From NCBI GenBank assembly GCA_027864655.1, contig JAQAZG010000001.1, positions 372,001-436,000 on the forward strand: a stretch of DNA of 64,000 bases. Reading direction: 5' to 3'. The notes beneath the pieces are model-generated. The model was not told where the DNA came from. It made no database searches and saw nothing but the letters and a program-made list of their open reading frames with translations. How positions within the stretch are numbered: position 1 is the stretch's first letter; each line of letters begins with the position of its first letter. This stretch comes from Oleispirillum naphthae (lineage in GTDB: Bacteria > Pseudomonadota > Alphaproteobacteria > Rhodospirillales > Rhodospirillaceae). The position numbers were made by a program, and so were the translations under genes. Of the stretch, positions 45,197-58,962 are shown one piece after another.

Positions 45197-46081
45197 ATGT
45201 CCGCAACAACCGTCGATCTGATGATCGGGCCGGAACACAACCTCACCCGCTACCTGCAAGAGATCCGCAAGTTCCCCATGCTCTCCCCCGAGGAGGAGTA
45301 TGAGCTTTCCATCCGCTACCGCGACCAGGGCGACATGGCTGCCGCGCACAAGATGGTGACCAGCCATCTGCGGCTCGTCGCCAAGATCGCCATGGGTTAC
45401 CGCGGCTACGGCCTGCCCATCGGCGAGGTGATTTCCGAAGGCAACGTCGGCCTGATGCAATCGGTGAAGCGCTTCGACCCCGAACGCGGCTTCCGCCTGG
45501 CGACCTATGCGATGTGGTGGATCCGCGCCTCGATTCAGGAATACATCCTGCATTCCTGGTCGCTGGTGAAGATGGGCACCACCGCGGCGCAGAAGAAGCT
45601 GTTCTTCAACCTGCGCAAGCTCAAGGGCCAGATGCAGGCGATCGAGGAAGGCGACCTCCGCCCCGAGGTGGTGACCGCCATCGCCGAAAAGCTCAGCGTC
45701 GCCGAGACCGACGTGATCAGCATGAACCGCCGCCTCTCCAGCCCCGACCACTCGCTGAATGCGCCCCTGCGCATCGACGGCGACGGCGAATGGCAGGACT
45801 GGCTGGTGGACGAGTCCGAAGACCAGGAGACCCTTCTCGCCGAGCGCGAGGAACTGGGCGAGCGCCGCCGCCTGCTCAAGGATGCGCTCTGCCTCCTGAA
45901 CCAGCGCGAGCGCCGCATCCTCCAGGCCCGCCGCCTCTCCGAGAGCCCGGCGACGCTGGAAGACCTCTCCCGCGAATACGGCATCTCGCGGGAACGCATC
46001 CGCCAGATCGAGGTGCGCGCGCTCGAAAAGCTGCAAAAGAGCATGCGCGCCGCCGTGGTCGAGCAGAACCTCCACTTCTAG
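45197..46081 (+). CDS. rpoH: Heat-shock sigma factor RpoH (sigma-32)
   Basis: This 294-residue sigma-70-family factor lacks region 1.1. Region 2 has SHLRLVAKIAMGYRGYGLP, GLMQSVKRFDPERGFRLATYAMWWIRASIQEYIL; the RpoH box AAQKKLFFNLRKLK follows, which sets it apart from RpoD. Region 4 has LSREYGISRERIRQIEVRALEKLQ. It directs RNA polymerase to chaperone and protease promoters. FtsH, which degrades RpoH in E. coli, is encoded in the same window at 54749. ATG 45197 follows GAAGGGAGGG by 6 bases; the frame extends to 45149 without support. It is monocistronic with a strong terminator. Confidence 0.96.
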   Translation: MSATTVDLMIGPEHNLTRYLQEIRKFPMLSPEEEYELSIRYRDQGDMAAAHKMVTSHLRLVAKIAMGYRGYGLPIGEVISEGNVGLMQSVKRFDPERGFRLATYAMWWIRASIQEYILHSWSLVKMGTTAAQKKLFFNLRKLKGQMQAIEEGDLRPEVVTAIAEKLSVAETDVISMNRRLSSPDHSLNAPLRIDGDGEWQDWLVDESEDQETLLAEREELGERRRLLKDALCLLNQRERRILQARRLSESPATLEDLSREYGISRERIRQIEVRALEKLQKSMRAAVVEQNLHF

Positions 46082-46101
46082 GCCCTGCTTTTCCCCCAAA
46101 C

Positions 46102-46135
46102 AAGAACCCCGCGCCTTCCGGCGCGGGGTTCTTTT
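46102..46135. terminator. Bidirectional terminator between rpoH and the convergent membrane-protein gene
   Basis: A perfect 14-bp stem (46102-46115 with 46120-46133) has loop TTCC and T's on the plus strand. The mirrored A-rich left side lets it also stop leftward transcripts. It lies 20 bp from either gene end. Confidence 0.95.
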
Positions 46136-46154
46136 CGTGCCTTGCGCGAAGGGA

Positions 46155-46649
46155 TCAGCCCTTGAGCTTGGCGACTTCCGGCCCCCAGACCTGGACCAGC
46201 TGGATTTGCGTCGCCTTGAGCGTGGCGATGCGGCGCTGTGCCGAAAACTGCATGAACACCCCCACCACCGGCGGCAGCACGATGAACAGCATCCACCCCA
46301 GACCCGCCGCGCCGTACATCGCGACGAGGTTGAACACGTCGGTGAGCTGGCTCACCGCCGCCTCGATGGTGTGCCGCCCGGTCCACAGGTTGAGGAGGAA
46401 GGGCGAGGTCCCGGCGAAGTTCAACCCGCCGACGCAGATCCATTCGTACTTCTCCGAACTGCGGTCCACCACATAGGCCGCCGCAGTGGGCAGCAGGGCG
46501 AACAGCAGGAACACCACCGTCGGCAGGAACATCAGACCGATGAAGATCACCAGCGACACCACCAGGATGCGGCTCATCGTGCCGCCCTTCGCCTGCGGTC
46601 TGGCGGGCGGCGGGGCGGCGGTCCTGCGGGCGGCGGGTTTCTTGGCCAT
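46155..46649 (-). CDS. Small membrane protein paired with the pseudokinase gene
   Basis: This 164-residue protein of unrecognised family starts with a basic, Pro/Ala-rich cytoplasmic segment (AKKPAARRTAAPPPARPQAK). Two close membrane helices follow (about 28-60, LVVSLVIFIGLMFLPTVVFLLF...). A ~45-residue loop has YEWICVGGLNFAGTSPFLLNLW, then a third helix (AGLGWMLFIVLPPVVGVFMQF). The C-terminus ends RRIATLKATQIQLVQVWGPEV. It starts 3 bp after the stop of the tail-anchored kinase-like gene, so the two are almost certainly co-transcribed and may form a membrane complex. No function is known to me. Confidence 0.75.
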   Translation of the reverse strand: MAKKPAARRTAAPPPARPQAKGGTMSRILVVSLVIFIGLMFLPTVVFLLFALLPTAAAYVVDRSSEKYEWICVGGLNFAGTSPFLLNLWTGRHTIEAAVSQLTDVFNLVAMYGAAGLGWMLFIVLPPVVGVFMQFSAQRRIATLKATQIQLVQVWGPEVAKLKG

Positions 46650-46652
46650 GGC

Positions 46653-48698
46653 TCACCACAACTGCATCGCAAGGAGAACGCAGATGGTGATCAGGCCGAT
46701 CATCACCGACATGATCGCAGCGGTCTGCTGGCCGACCCGCTGCGCCTGGGCGTCGCGGGTCGTGGTGTCGTTCTCCAGGTCGAGGATTTCCTGATCCGCG
46801 CCGGCGTATTCCGCCTTCGCCCAGGCGAAGCCGTCCAGGTCCTTCTGCCGCTCCTCCACGTCGTCGAGCGTGTTGTAGAGGTCGGGCAGGCTGCCCTTGC
46901 GCACCAGCTTCGGCACTTCGCGCTCCAGGCGGCGGCGCACATCGCGGTTGTGATAGCTGCTGATGATCGGGCCGACCAGGCCGCCGATCCAGCCGGAGAG
47001 TCCGTGCAGCACCTCCGGCCCGAGGCGCCATTGCAGCACCGCGAGCAGGCTCAGGAGCCCGAGCGCCGAGGTATCCGCCTGGGTGCTGTTCAGGGCGTTG
47101 ATCTGCTTGTCCACATCGAAATTGAAGCGCGCGGCGACGAAGGCGATGATGTGGCGGTCCGCCGGCCAGGATTTGCCGTCCATGCGCTTGGCCGCCGCGT
47201 CGAGCGCGGGCAGCAGGTCCTCGATGTCGAGCACGTAGTCGGAGAGCACCAAGGGGCTCAGGCACGGCAGGCTTTCGTTGAGTTCGTAGAGGCAGCGCTC
47301 CACGCCGAAGCCCGGCTGCGATTGGCGCAGGTAGCCGCGGATCGTCTTGACATGCGCCATGGTCTGCACGAACGCCGGGTCGAAGGCGGGCTGCGCCTCG
47401 AGCCAGCCCTCGGGAACCTCCCGCAGGATGCACTCGGCGATGATGCGCACGTCCTTCTGCCGCATCGTCGCCACCGCCAGCATCGGCCCCAGCGCGTCGA
47501 GGAAGAAGCTCGCCGACTTGTAGCGCAGCGGCCCATGCGGATCGAGCAGCATGCACACCCGCGCCACCACCGTATCGGTGGTCTGCCCGTTGCCCCCGGA
47601 GGCCGAGAAGCTCGCGGCGCGCACCTGATCGGCCACCGCCTCGGCCAAGGCCTTCTCGTCCAGCGAGCGGCGCAGCCACACCTCGACCTGGCCGTCCATC
47701 ACCGGACCGGCCGCCTGCTCCCAATTGGCGGCGAGCATATGGGCAAGCTCGCGCCGCGACACCACCTCGGCGCCGCAAAACCGGAAGGGGCGCTGCGCGC
47801 GTTTCTCCGGCTTGGCGAGCAGCGGGCTCAACCGCCGCCCGGCGAGCCACATCTTCACCCCGTCGAGGTCCCAGCGCATCTCCGGCGTGTCGATGAGAAG
47901 ACCGCGCAGCACCTCGATCATCCCCAGGGAGAAGCGCGCCTCCCCCGTCAGCGCCGCGAAACTGCCCGCGGTGATCTTGGCGCGCAGAAGCTCGTTGCCC
48001 TTGGCGCTGCCGGGGCGATGCCCGATCAGCAGGAACAGCAGGGTGACGCCGAAGGCGTACATGTCGTCGGCATAGGTTCCCGGACCGCGCCCCTCCGGCC
48101 GGGCCATGGCGGACTCGATGGTCTCGCAGATTATCGGCTGGTCGTAGGCGGGCGGCGCGCTGACGCACTCGCCGAACACCGGGCGCGTGCGCTCCGCATC
48201 CATGAAAAAGAGATTGGTCGGGCGGATGCCGCGATGCACCACGCCGCGGCCCTTCATCTCCTCCAGCCCCTGGGTCAGCGGCTTGAGAATGATCTTCTGG
48301 TAGTCGTTGTCGGACATCGGGGTGAAGGTGTCCTCCAGGGACGACACCACGCGCCCGCCCGCCGGACGCTCGAAGATCACCAGCACGATCTGACGCTGCA
48401 GGGGCGGCCACAGCACGAAGTCGTAATCGACCAGCGGCAGCACCGCGTTGAACGGCTGCCCCTTCATCGCCTGGATGGTGTTGAGCCGCACCGGCAGGTC
48501 GGGCGACAGCGCCAGGGCGAACACGGGGCGGCCGCCGCGGCGGTCCTCCGCCGCATAGGCCATGGCGTTGGGGGAGTTCAACTCGGGCAGCGGACGCCCG
48601 GGATAGACCATGAAGCGCTCGCGGAGCAGGACGCCCCCGTCCCCGCCGGGGGCCGGAGGCATCTGGTTCACGGCCTGTACGGCAGCCCCTTCGGCCAT
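46653..48698 (-). CDS. Tail-anchored protein-kinase-like protein, probably a pseudokinase
   Basis: This 681-residue protein has a Hanks-type kinase fold in its first ~290 residues, recognisable from GVVHRGIRPTNLFF at the catalytic loop and a following TYADDMYAFGVTLLFLLIGHRP helix (kinase subdomain IX). Key residues are missing. HRG replaces HRD, the Lys of HRDxKPxN is Arg, no DFG is seen (VFGECV at that place), and no VAIK-type lysine is seen (FALALS). The middle (300-600) is helical and unassigned. The C-terminus is one membrane helix (IMSVMIGLITICVLLAMQLW) with no residues after it, a tail anchor. It is likely a scaffold or sensor. AAGGAG lies 10 bases before ATG 48698. Confidence 0.8.
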   Translation of the reverse strand: MAEGAAVQAVNQMPPAPGGDGGVLLRERFMVYPGRPLPELNSPNAMAYAAEDRRGGRPVFALALSPDLPVRLNTIQAMKGQPFNAVLPLVDYDFVLWPPLQRQIVLVIFERPAGGRVVSSLEDTFTPMSDNDYQKIILKPLTQGLEEMKGRGVVHRGIRPTNLFFMDAERTRPVFGECVSAPPAYDQPIICETIESAMARPEGRGPGTYADDMYAFGVTLLFLLIGHRPGSAKGNELLRAKITAGSFAALTGEARFSLGMIEVLRGLLIDTPEMRWDLDGVKMWLAGRRLSPLLAKPEKRAQRPFRFCGAEVVSRRELAHMLAANWEQAAGPVMDGQVEVWLRRSLDEKALAEAVADQVRAASFSASGGNGQTTDTVVARVCMLLDPHGPLRYKSASFFLDALGPMLAVATMRQKDVRIIAECILREVPEGWLEAQPAFDPAFVQTMAHVKTIRGYLRQSQPGFGVERCLYELNESLPCLSPLVLSDYVLDIEDLLPALDAAAKRMDGKSWPADRHIIAFVAARFNFDVDKQINALNSTQADTSALGLLSLLAVLQWRLGPEVLHGLSGWIGGLVGPIISSYHNRDVRRRLEREVPKLVRKGSLPDLYNTLDDVEERQKDLDGFAWAKAEYAGADQEILDLENDTTTRDAQAQRVGQQTAAIMSVMIGLITICVLLAMQLW

Positions 48699-48790
48699 CC
48701 GACAAATGCTCCTTCGATCGCCTGGACCCGATTCGAGCCTTCGGGATCAGAGTGTGGCATTTTACCCGGCGCGGTGCAATCCGACCCGTA

Positions 48791-50080
<1,290 letters not shown>

Positions 50081-50105
50081 GTTTCTCTCGCTATTCTCTA
50101 AAGAG

Positions 50106-51254
50106 CTATCCGACCACCGGGCACGGATGCCCGTCCTTCAGGAAATGCGTACACCCGAGGCGCTGCGCCTCCGCCGCCCAGTCCGCCGCCGCCGCCACCG
50201 CGGCGACGGTGACGAAGCCCTGCGCCTGCAGGGCCTCCAGGCACGCGCGCGACACCTCGGAAAGCGGCACCAGCACCCGCGCCGCAGGCGCGGGCTTGGG
50301 CAGGATGCCGATCAGGGAATGCAGGTAGAGGCTGGCGCCGGCGGCGGGCTCCTGCCCGGCGAGGCCGCCGTAGCGGCCGCCGCGGCCGAGATGATTGCGC
50401 CACCCCGGCGCGAAGAAGGTGAAGCACACGCCGGTGTGGTATTCGAAGCCGCGGTTCTCCACCGCGTCCAGGCTGAGCGCGATCTCCGGCGCCAGCGCGC
50501 GCAAGCGCGCCGCCACCGCGGCGAGGCGGTCGCGCCCCGCCGCCGCCGCGGGCGGCAGGTCGATCGCCTCCAGCATCGGGAAGGCGGCGTCGAACGGCCC
50601 GCACACCGCGAGCAGGCGGCCGAGCACCGGCGCGACGGAAGCGGGCAGCGCCGCCACCTCGGCAGCGTCCTTGTGGTCGAGCGCATGACGCGCGGCGCGC
50701 TTTTCCGCATCCGAAAGGCCCGCAGCGCCGAGAATCAGCGGCGCCAGGGGCGGCAGAGTGAGATCGACGCACACCTGCGGCACGCCGATGCGGGAGAGTG
50801 CCTCCGCGGCGATGCGGATCACCTCGGCGTCCGCCTCGGCGGTATCGGGGCCGATCAGCTCCAGCCCCGCCTGGATGAACTGGCGGTCGGGGCGCAGCTG
50901 GCTGCCCTTCACCCGCAGCACGTCGCCCGCATAGGACAAGCGCAGGGGCCGCGGCTCGCGCGCAAGGCGGGTGGCGGCGATGCGCGCCACCTGCACCGTC
51001 ATGTCGGCGCGCATGCCCATCATCCGCTGCGTCACCGGGTCCATGACGCGGAAGGTCTGCGCCACCAGGTCGGTCCCCGCACCGGCGAGCAGGCTTTCCT
51101 CGAATTCCAGGAGCGGCGGCTTGACGCGGTCGTAGCCATGTGCGGAGAAGCAGCCGAGCAGGGACTGCACCACCGCGGCCTCGAACGCCGCCTTGCCGGG
51201 CAGAACGTCCCTGAGGCCCGCAGGCAGCAGCGCCCGGTTCATCGGTTCGGTCAT
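50106..51254 (-). CDS. hisZ: ATP phosphoribosyltransferase regulatory subunit
   Basis: This 382-residue protein is a histidyl-tRNA-synthetase-like paralogue: [37 protein letters not shown] (class II motif 2 region), [11 protein letters not shown] and [12 protein letters not shown]. It lacks the anticodon-binding domain and full histidine-A motifs, as expected for HisZ. HisZ binds the short form of HisG to build the first histidine-pathway enzyme. No hisG is in the window. It sits between thiD and purA (85 bp and 25 bp gaps). Confidence 0.93.
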   Translation of the reverse strand: MTEPMNRALLPAGLRDVLPGKAAFEAAVVQSLLGCFSAHGYDRVKPPLLEFEESLLAGAGTDLVAQTFRVMDPVTQRMMGMRADMTVQVARIAATRLAREPRPLRLSYAGDVLRVKGSQLRPDRQFIQAGLELIGPDTAEADAEVIRIAAEALSRIGVPQVCVDLTLPPLAPLILGAAGLSDAEKRAARHALDHKDAAEVAALPASVAPVLGRLLAVCGPFDAAFPMLEAIDLPPAAAAGRDRLAAVAARLRALAPEIALSLDAVENRGFEYHTGVCFTFFAPGWRNHLGRGGRYGGLAGQEPAAGASLYLHSLIGILPKPAPAARVLVPLSEVSRACLEALQAQGFVTVAAVAAAADWAAEAQRLGCTHFLKDGHPCPVVG

Positions 51255-51339
51255 CTCAGGCCCCTATGCCTTCCCCTGCCCGCCGCGAAACGCGGCAAGG
51301 CTGTGGTGTACCCCGATTGCCTACCCGAGGGCAACACCT

Positions 51340-52140
51340 TCACGCGTCCCTGCGCACAGTATGCGCGTGGTTGAGCGGCCCGTTGCCCCGGCCGAATCCC
51401 GGCGCGGTTTCCAGCGCGCGGCGCACATAGGCGCGGGCGCGCGCCACCGCATCGGGCAAGGCGAGGCCCTGGGCGATGCCGCAGGCGATGGCGGAAGCGA
51501 GCGTGCAGCCGGTGCCGTGGCTGTGGCGGGTGTCGATGCGCAGATCGGCGAAGCGGGTGAGCCCTTCGGCGGTGAGCAGCAGGTCCACGGTGAGGTGGCC
51601 CTCGAGATGGCCGCCCTTCACCAGCACCGCCTTCGGTCCCAGTTCCAGAAGCTGCTTCGCCGCGGCAAGCATGCCCGCCTCGTCGGCGATGGAGAGGCCG
51701 GTGAGCACCTCCGCCTCGTAGAGATTGGGGGTGATCAGCGCGGCGCGCGGCAGCAGCATCCACTTCAGGGTCTTCACCGCCTCGGATTCGAGCAGCAGCG
51801 CGCCGCCCTTGGCCACCATCACCGGGTCCACCACCAGGGGCACCGCGGGCGCGGATTGTTCCAGGCACTCCGCCACGCCGCGGATCACCGGCGCGGCGGC
51901 GAGCATGCCGGTCTTGATCACGTCGGCACCCAGGTCCTCCAGCACCACGCGCATCTGCGCCTGGATGAACTCCACCGGCACCGCGTGGATGCCGTGCACG
52001 CCCAGGGTGTTCTGCGCGGTGAGCGCGGTCACCGCGGTCATGGCGAACCCGTCGAGCGTGGTGACCGTCTTGATGTCGGCCTGGATTCCCGCGCCGCCGC
52101 CGGAATCCGACCCCGCCACGATGAGCACCCGTCCGCGCAT
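51340..52140 (-). CDS. thiD: Hydroxymethylpyrimidine/phosphomethylpyrimidine kinase
   Basis: This 266-residue ribokinase-fold enzyme has VLIVAGSDSGGGAGIQADIK at the N-terminus, VDPVMVAKGGALLL, LITPNLYEAEVLTG and the C-terminal anion-hole motif SHGTGCTLASAI with the catalytic Cys. It phosphorylates HMP and HMP-phosphate to HMP-pyrophosphate for thiamine synthesis. It follows glmM by 22 bp on the minus strand. No TPP riboswitch or other thi genes are adjacent. Confidence 0.96.
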   Translation of the reverse strand: MRGRVLIVAGSDSGGGAGIQADIKTVTTLDGFAMTAVTALTAQNTLGVHGIHAVPVEFIQAQMRVVLEDLGADVIKTGMLAAAPVIRGVAECLEQSAPAVPLVVDPVMVAKGGALLLESEAVKTLKWMLLPRAALITPNLYEAEVLTGLSIADEAGMLAAAKQLLELGPKAVLVKGGHLEGHLTVDLLLTAEGLTRFADLRIDTRHSHGTGCTLASAIACGIAQGLALPDAVARARAYVRRALETAPGFGRGNGPLNHAHTVRRDA

Positions 52141-52162
52141 CCGCTGTTTTCCCTTTTCGTTC

Positions 52163-53524
<1,362 letters not shown>

Positions 53525-53597
53525 TTCCTGAAACTGTCCCCGAATTGCAACGTTGAAACCGTCCAGACCCTACTGAATCCTCTCCCCGGAGGAAAGC

Positions 53598-54719
53598 TCA
53601 TTCGGCACGGTCGATCGCCGCCTGCATGCGGACCGCCTGCACCGTCTCGGCGACGTCGTGGACGCGCACGATGTTGGCGCCGCCGCGCAGCCCGGCGAGC
53701 GCGATGGCGAGAGACCCCGGCAGGCGCGCCTTCGGCGGCATGTCGCCGCACACCCTGGCGATCAGGCTCTTGCGCGAGGCCCCCAGCAGCACCGGCACGC
53801 CGAGGCCGCGATAGAGCGAAAGCCAGCGCAGGATCGACAGGTTGTGGTCCATCGTCTTGCCGAAGCCGATGCCCGGATCGACGCAGAGGCGTTTGCGCTC
53901 GATGCCCGCGGCGGCACAGGCCGCAACGCGGCCGCGCAGGTAGTCGAACACGTCGAACGGCGCGCAATCGTAGACCGGATCGGCCTGCATCGTCTGCGGC
54001 TCGCCCCGCATGTGCATCAGCACCACGTCCACGCCGGAGGCGCGGGCCACCCGCAGCGCCTCGGGGTCGCCGGCGAGCGCGGTGACGTCGTTGATGATGC
54101 GCGCCCCGGCCTCCACCGCCGCGGCCATGGTGGCGGCATGGCGGGTGTCCACGGAGACGCACACGCCGCGCTCCGCCAGCGCCCGCACCACCGGCGCGAC
54201 GCGGCGGATTTCCTCTTCCGGCGGCACTTCCGCGGCGCCGGGGCGGGTGGACTCGCCGCCCACGTCGATGATCGTCGCGCCCGCATCCGCCATCGCCAGG
54301 GCGGCGGCGATGGCGGTCTCCGCCTCGATGCGTTCGCCGCCGTCGGAGAAGCTGTCGGGGGTGACGTTGACGATGCCCATGACGTGCGGGCGGTCCATCG
54401 GCAGACCGGCGAAGTCGGGCAGCGGGTCCTGTAGGGTTTCCAGAAGCGCATCGGTCTGCGGGTGGAGGCCCTCCACCTCGCGCACCGAGAGGCGGTAGAC
54501 CGAAACCTTGTCCGCCGCCCGCGCCACCAGATAGGCGCAGCAGAACGCCTGTTCGGTGCCGCCGAACCACACGGCGCGCCCGGACTCCACGATGCCGCGC
54601 GCCGCCGCGCCGGACAAGAGGTCCGCCGGCGCGAGGTAGACCTGCGCCGCAGACGGAAAAGCGATACCCAGCCCTGGGGCCGGGTATCGCATGCGTTGTA
54701 CGGAATGTTCGGTGGTCAC
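53598..54719 (-). CDS. folP: Dihydropteroate synthase with N-terminal extension
   Basis: This 373-residue protein has a TIM-barrel DHPS core from about residue 111: HVMGIVNVTPDSFSDGG, IIDVGGESTRPGA, INDVTALAG, DPGIGFGKTMDHNL and GASRKSLIARV. It condenses DHPP with p-aminobenzoate to dihydropteroate in folate synthesis. The ~110 residues before the core (with EHSVQRMRYPAPGLGIAF and GGTEQAFCCAYLVARAADK) exceed the usual ~20. GTG 54719 follows GGGGGAGCGAC and is taken as start; ATG 54692 would give a nine-residue shorter product. It follows ftsH after 29 bp. The extension's role is unknown. Confidence 0.94.
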   Translation of the reverse strand: MTTEHSVQRMRYPAPGLGIAFPSAAQVYLAPADLLSGAAARGIVESGRAVWFGGTEQAFCCAYLVARAADKVSVYRLSVREVEGLHPQTDALLETLQDPLPDFAGLPMDRPHVMGIVNVTPDSFSDGGERIEAETAIAAALAMADAGATIIDVGGESTRPGAAEVPPEEEIRRVAPVVRALAERGVCVSVDTRHAATMAAAVEAGARIINDVTALAGDPEALRVARASGVDVVLMHMRGEPQTMQADPVYDCAPFDVFDYLRGRVAACAAAGIERKRLCVDPGIGFGKTMDHNLSILRWLSLYRGLGVPVLLGASRKSLIARVCGDMPPKARLPGSLAIALAGLRGGANIVRVHDVAETVQAVRMQAAIDRAE

Positions 54720-54748
54720 GTCGCTCCCCCGTCCCCCCACAGGCCGGA

Positions 54749-56662
<1,914 letters not shown>

Positions 56663-56752
56663 TGCGGAAGTCCTTCCCTTGCACCTGGATGGGCCAAAAC
56701 CGCGCCGTTTCTGCGCATCGGCTCCAGGTCAATACATAAGGCGTGCGCCCGG

Positions 56753-58039
56753 CTACGCAAGCCAAACCGTGCAGGCCGACACGCCGTGCGGCGGCCGGAA
56801 ACGCACCGGCGAAACGCCGGGATCATAGCCCAGGAGTCCGGGCACGCAAACACCATCGACGGCATCGGCCACCGGAATTCGCGCAGCCACGGCGCAGGAG
56901 GGCGGAGCCTCCCCCGGCCCGAGGGCGGAAAAGGCGGCGAGAACCGCCTCCCGCTCCGCCGCGTCGCGGGGATAACGCAGGCGTCCATCCCACTCCGCCG
57001 CAACCGAAAAGCGCCCATCCCACAGGCCCTCGGCGCGGCGCGGCGGCACGGCGGAACGGCACTCCCGCAGAATCCACAGCCCGCCGCCGCCGGGGCGCAG
57101 CACGCAGCCCGCCAGCGTCGCCCCCTGCCCGGCGAGCAGGGTTTCGCAGGCGCGGTCCAGCGCAAGGCGCGGCGGCGCATAGCCGCCGCCGCCGATGCAG
57201 CGCAACAGCGCGGCGAGGAAGCCGCGGTCCGCCGCCGCGTCACGCGGCGCGGCGCGCCATGCGGCGACATCCACCCAGGCGAAGCCGAGGGAAGAGACGC
57301 GCGCCCACGCCTGCACGCGGGCGGCGGTGGCTGCCTCCGCCGCGGCGCGGCGCGCCTGGGCGGCGGCGATGGCGGCGTCCAGCGCAGAGAGCTTCTCCTG
57401 CGGCAAGGCGGCGAGGCGCTTGCGCACGCGGTTGCGCTCGAATATCCCGGAGGCGTTGGAGGGGTCCTCGATCCACGGCTGGCCGAGCGCGCGGCAGAGT
57501 TCTTGCAGCTCCGCCTTCTCGCAGCCCAGAAGCGGCCGCAGCACCCGCACGTCGCGGCGGGCGTCCAGCGCCGCCATCCCCGCTTCGCCGGGGCCGGGGC
57601 CGCGCGCGGCGCGCATCGTCACCGTCTCGCGCTGGTCCCCGGCGTGATGGGCGAGCAGCAGGTGCAACACGCCTTCGGCACGGCAGACGGCCTCCAGCGC
57701 GGCGTGGCGGACGTGGCGCGCCGCCGCCTCGATGCCGGTTTCCGGTTTCTCCCCCTCCCAGACGAGAATACGGTGCGGAATATCGAGGTCCGCGAGCCAG
57801 CCGCCGAGACGCGCCGCCTCCGCCGCGGACTCCGGGCGCAGGCGATGGTCGAAGGTGACGGCGAGGGCGGAACCGCCGCGCGCGCGGCACCAGGCGTCGG
57901 CAAGGCGCAACAGCGCCAGACTGTCCGCGCCGCCGGAAACCCCGACGGCGAGCAGGGGGCGGGATTCGAAGCCGCCGAACCCCGCCATCGCGGCGTCGAA
58001 ACGCGCGCGGATGTCCGCGATGCTGCCGCCTACCGGCAC
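56753..58039 (-). CDS. tilS: tRNA(Ile)-lysidine synthetase
   Basis: This 428-residue PP-loop ATPase has SGGADS at residues 35-40, VTFDHRLRPESAAEAARLG, and HAGDQRETVTMRAARGPG (family: H-x-x-D-Q-x-E-T). The N-terminal catalytic part is well conserved; the C-terminal half is diverged. It attaches lysine to C34 of the AUA-reading tRNA-Ile. The start is uncertain. GTG 58039 overlaps the end of cpoB by 10 bases, and ATG 57988 would remove 17 residues and lies close to the PP-loop but has no Shine-Dalgarno. The longer frame inside cpoB is a shadow. Confidence 0.92.
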   Translation of the reverse strand: MPVGGSIADIRARFDAAMAGFGGFESRPLLAVGVSGGADSLALLRLADAWCRARGGSALAVTFDHRLRPESAAEAARLGGWLADLDIPHRILVWEGEKPETGIEAAARHVRHAALEAVCRAEGVLHLLLAHHAGDQRETVTMRAARGPGPGEAGMAALDARRDVRVLRPLLGCEKAELQELCRALGQPWIEDPSNASGIFERNRVRKRLAALPQEKLSALDAAIAAAQARRAAAEAATAARVQAWARVSSLGFAWVDVAAWRAAPRDAAADRGFLAALLRCIGGGGYAPPRLALDRACETLLAGQGATLAGCVLRPGGGGLWILRECRSAVPPRRAEGLWDGRFSVAAEWDGRLRYPRDAAEREAVLAAFSALGPGEAPPSCAVAARIPVADAVDGVCVPGLLGYDPGVSPVRFRPPHGVSACTVWLA

Positions 58040-58920
58040 TTGAGCTCGGTGCGGGTCTTGCGCGCCAGGTCCAGCACCGCCTTCGACGCGCCCGGATACT
58101 CCTTGAGCAACTGGTCGAACGCCGCGCAGGCCTTGTCCGACTGGTTGAGCTTGCGCATCGAGAAGCCGAGCTTGAACAGGCTGTCCGGAGCCTTGGAGCC
58201 CTTGCGGAACTTCTTGTAGCCGTCGGCGAAGGCGATCGCCGCCTGCTCGAACTGGCCGCGCACGTAATAGGTCTCGCCCAGCCAATACTGGGCGTTGCCC
58301 GCGAACTCGCTGTCGCCGTGCGCCTTGAGGAAATCCTTGAACGCCACTTCGGCCGCCGCGTAGTCGGCCTTGAGCAGCAGCGATCGCGCGGCGCGGTAGG
58401 CGTCCTCGGCGCTCTGCGCGGGCGGCGGAGGCAGCGGCTGCGACGGCGCGGTCCGGCCGAGCTGCGCGGGCGCGGGCGCGGGTTTCGGCGCGGTTCCGGC
58501 GGCGGCGGGCGGCGGCGGCTCCGCCGCGGCGGCGCCCGGCGGCGCGCTCTTTTCCAGCGGCTGCAGGCGGAAGTCGATGTCCGCCTGCATGCGCTCCATG
58601 CGTTCCTTGTTCTGGTCGATCTTGTAGGAAAGGTCCTCGATCTGGCCGGTGAGGTCGCGCATCTGCTCTTCCATCTGGCCGATGCGCACGAAAAGCGAAG
58701 CCGACGCATCGGGGGAGAGCGCCTCGCCGCCGCCGCCCGCCTGGTCGCGGTAGAGCTGGCGCTGCAGCACCTGGAGGTCGCGTTCCACCCGCTCCAGCCG
58801 GGAAGCCAGGCTGCCCGCGTCCTGCGCCGGCGCAATGCCGATGACGGCGAGCACGCCGACGGCGGCGAACACTCCGGTCAAAATGCTTCTGCGCATGCGC
58901 GCGGCCACGCCCTGGATCAT
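58030..58920 (-). CDS. cpoB: Tol-Pal system protein CpoB/YbgF
   Basis: This 296-residue periplasmic protein has a signal peptide (ILTGVFAAVGVLAVIGIAPAQ), an N-terminal trimeric coiled coil (LERVERDLQVLQRQLY, then IGQMEEQMRDLTGQIEDLSY), a Pro/Ala-rich linker and a C-terminal TPR domain (AYRAARSLLLKADYAAAE, YWLGETYYVRGQFEQAAIAF). CpoB links peptidoglycan synthesis with Tol-driven outer-membrane constriction. Start ATG 58920 follows GGAAGGAAGAGG; the frame is open to 59010. A long hairpin separates it from pal, and its 3' end overlaps tilS. Confidence 0.95.
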   Translation of the reverse strand: MIQGVAARMRRSILTGVFAAVGVLAVIGIAPAQDAGSLASRLERVERDLQVLQRQLYRDQAGGGGEALSPDASASLFVRIGQMEEQMRDLTGQIEDLSYKIDQNKERMERMQADIDFRLQPLEKSAPPGAAAAEPPPPAAAGTAPKPAPAPAQLGRTAPSQPLPPPPAQSAEDAYRAARSLLLKADYAAAEVAFKDFLKAHGDSEFAGNAQYWLGETYYVRGQFEQAAIAFADGYKKFRKGSKAPDSLFKLGFSMRKLNQSDKACAAFDQLLKEYPGASKAVLDLARKTRTELKCR

Positions 58921-58962
58921 GCCTCTTCCTTCCCGCTTCCCAGAGAACCGATCAAAACATAA

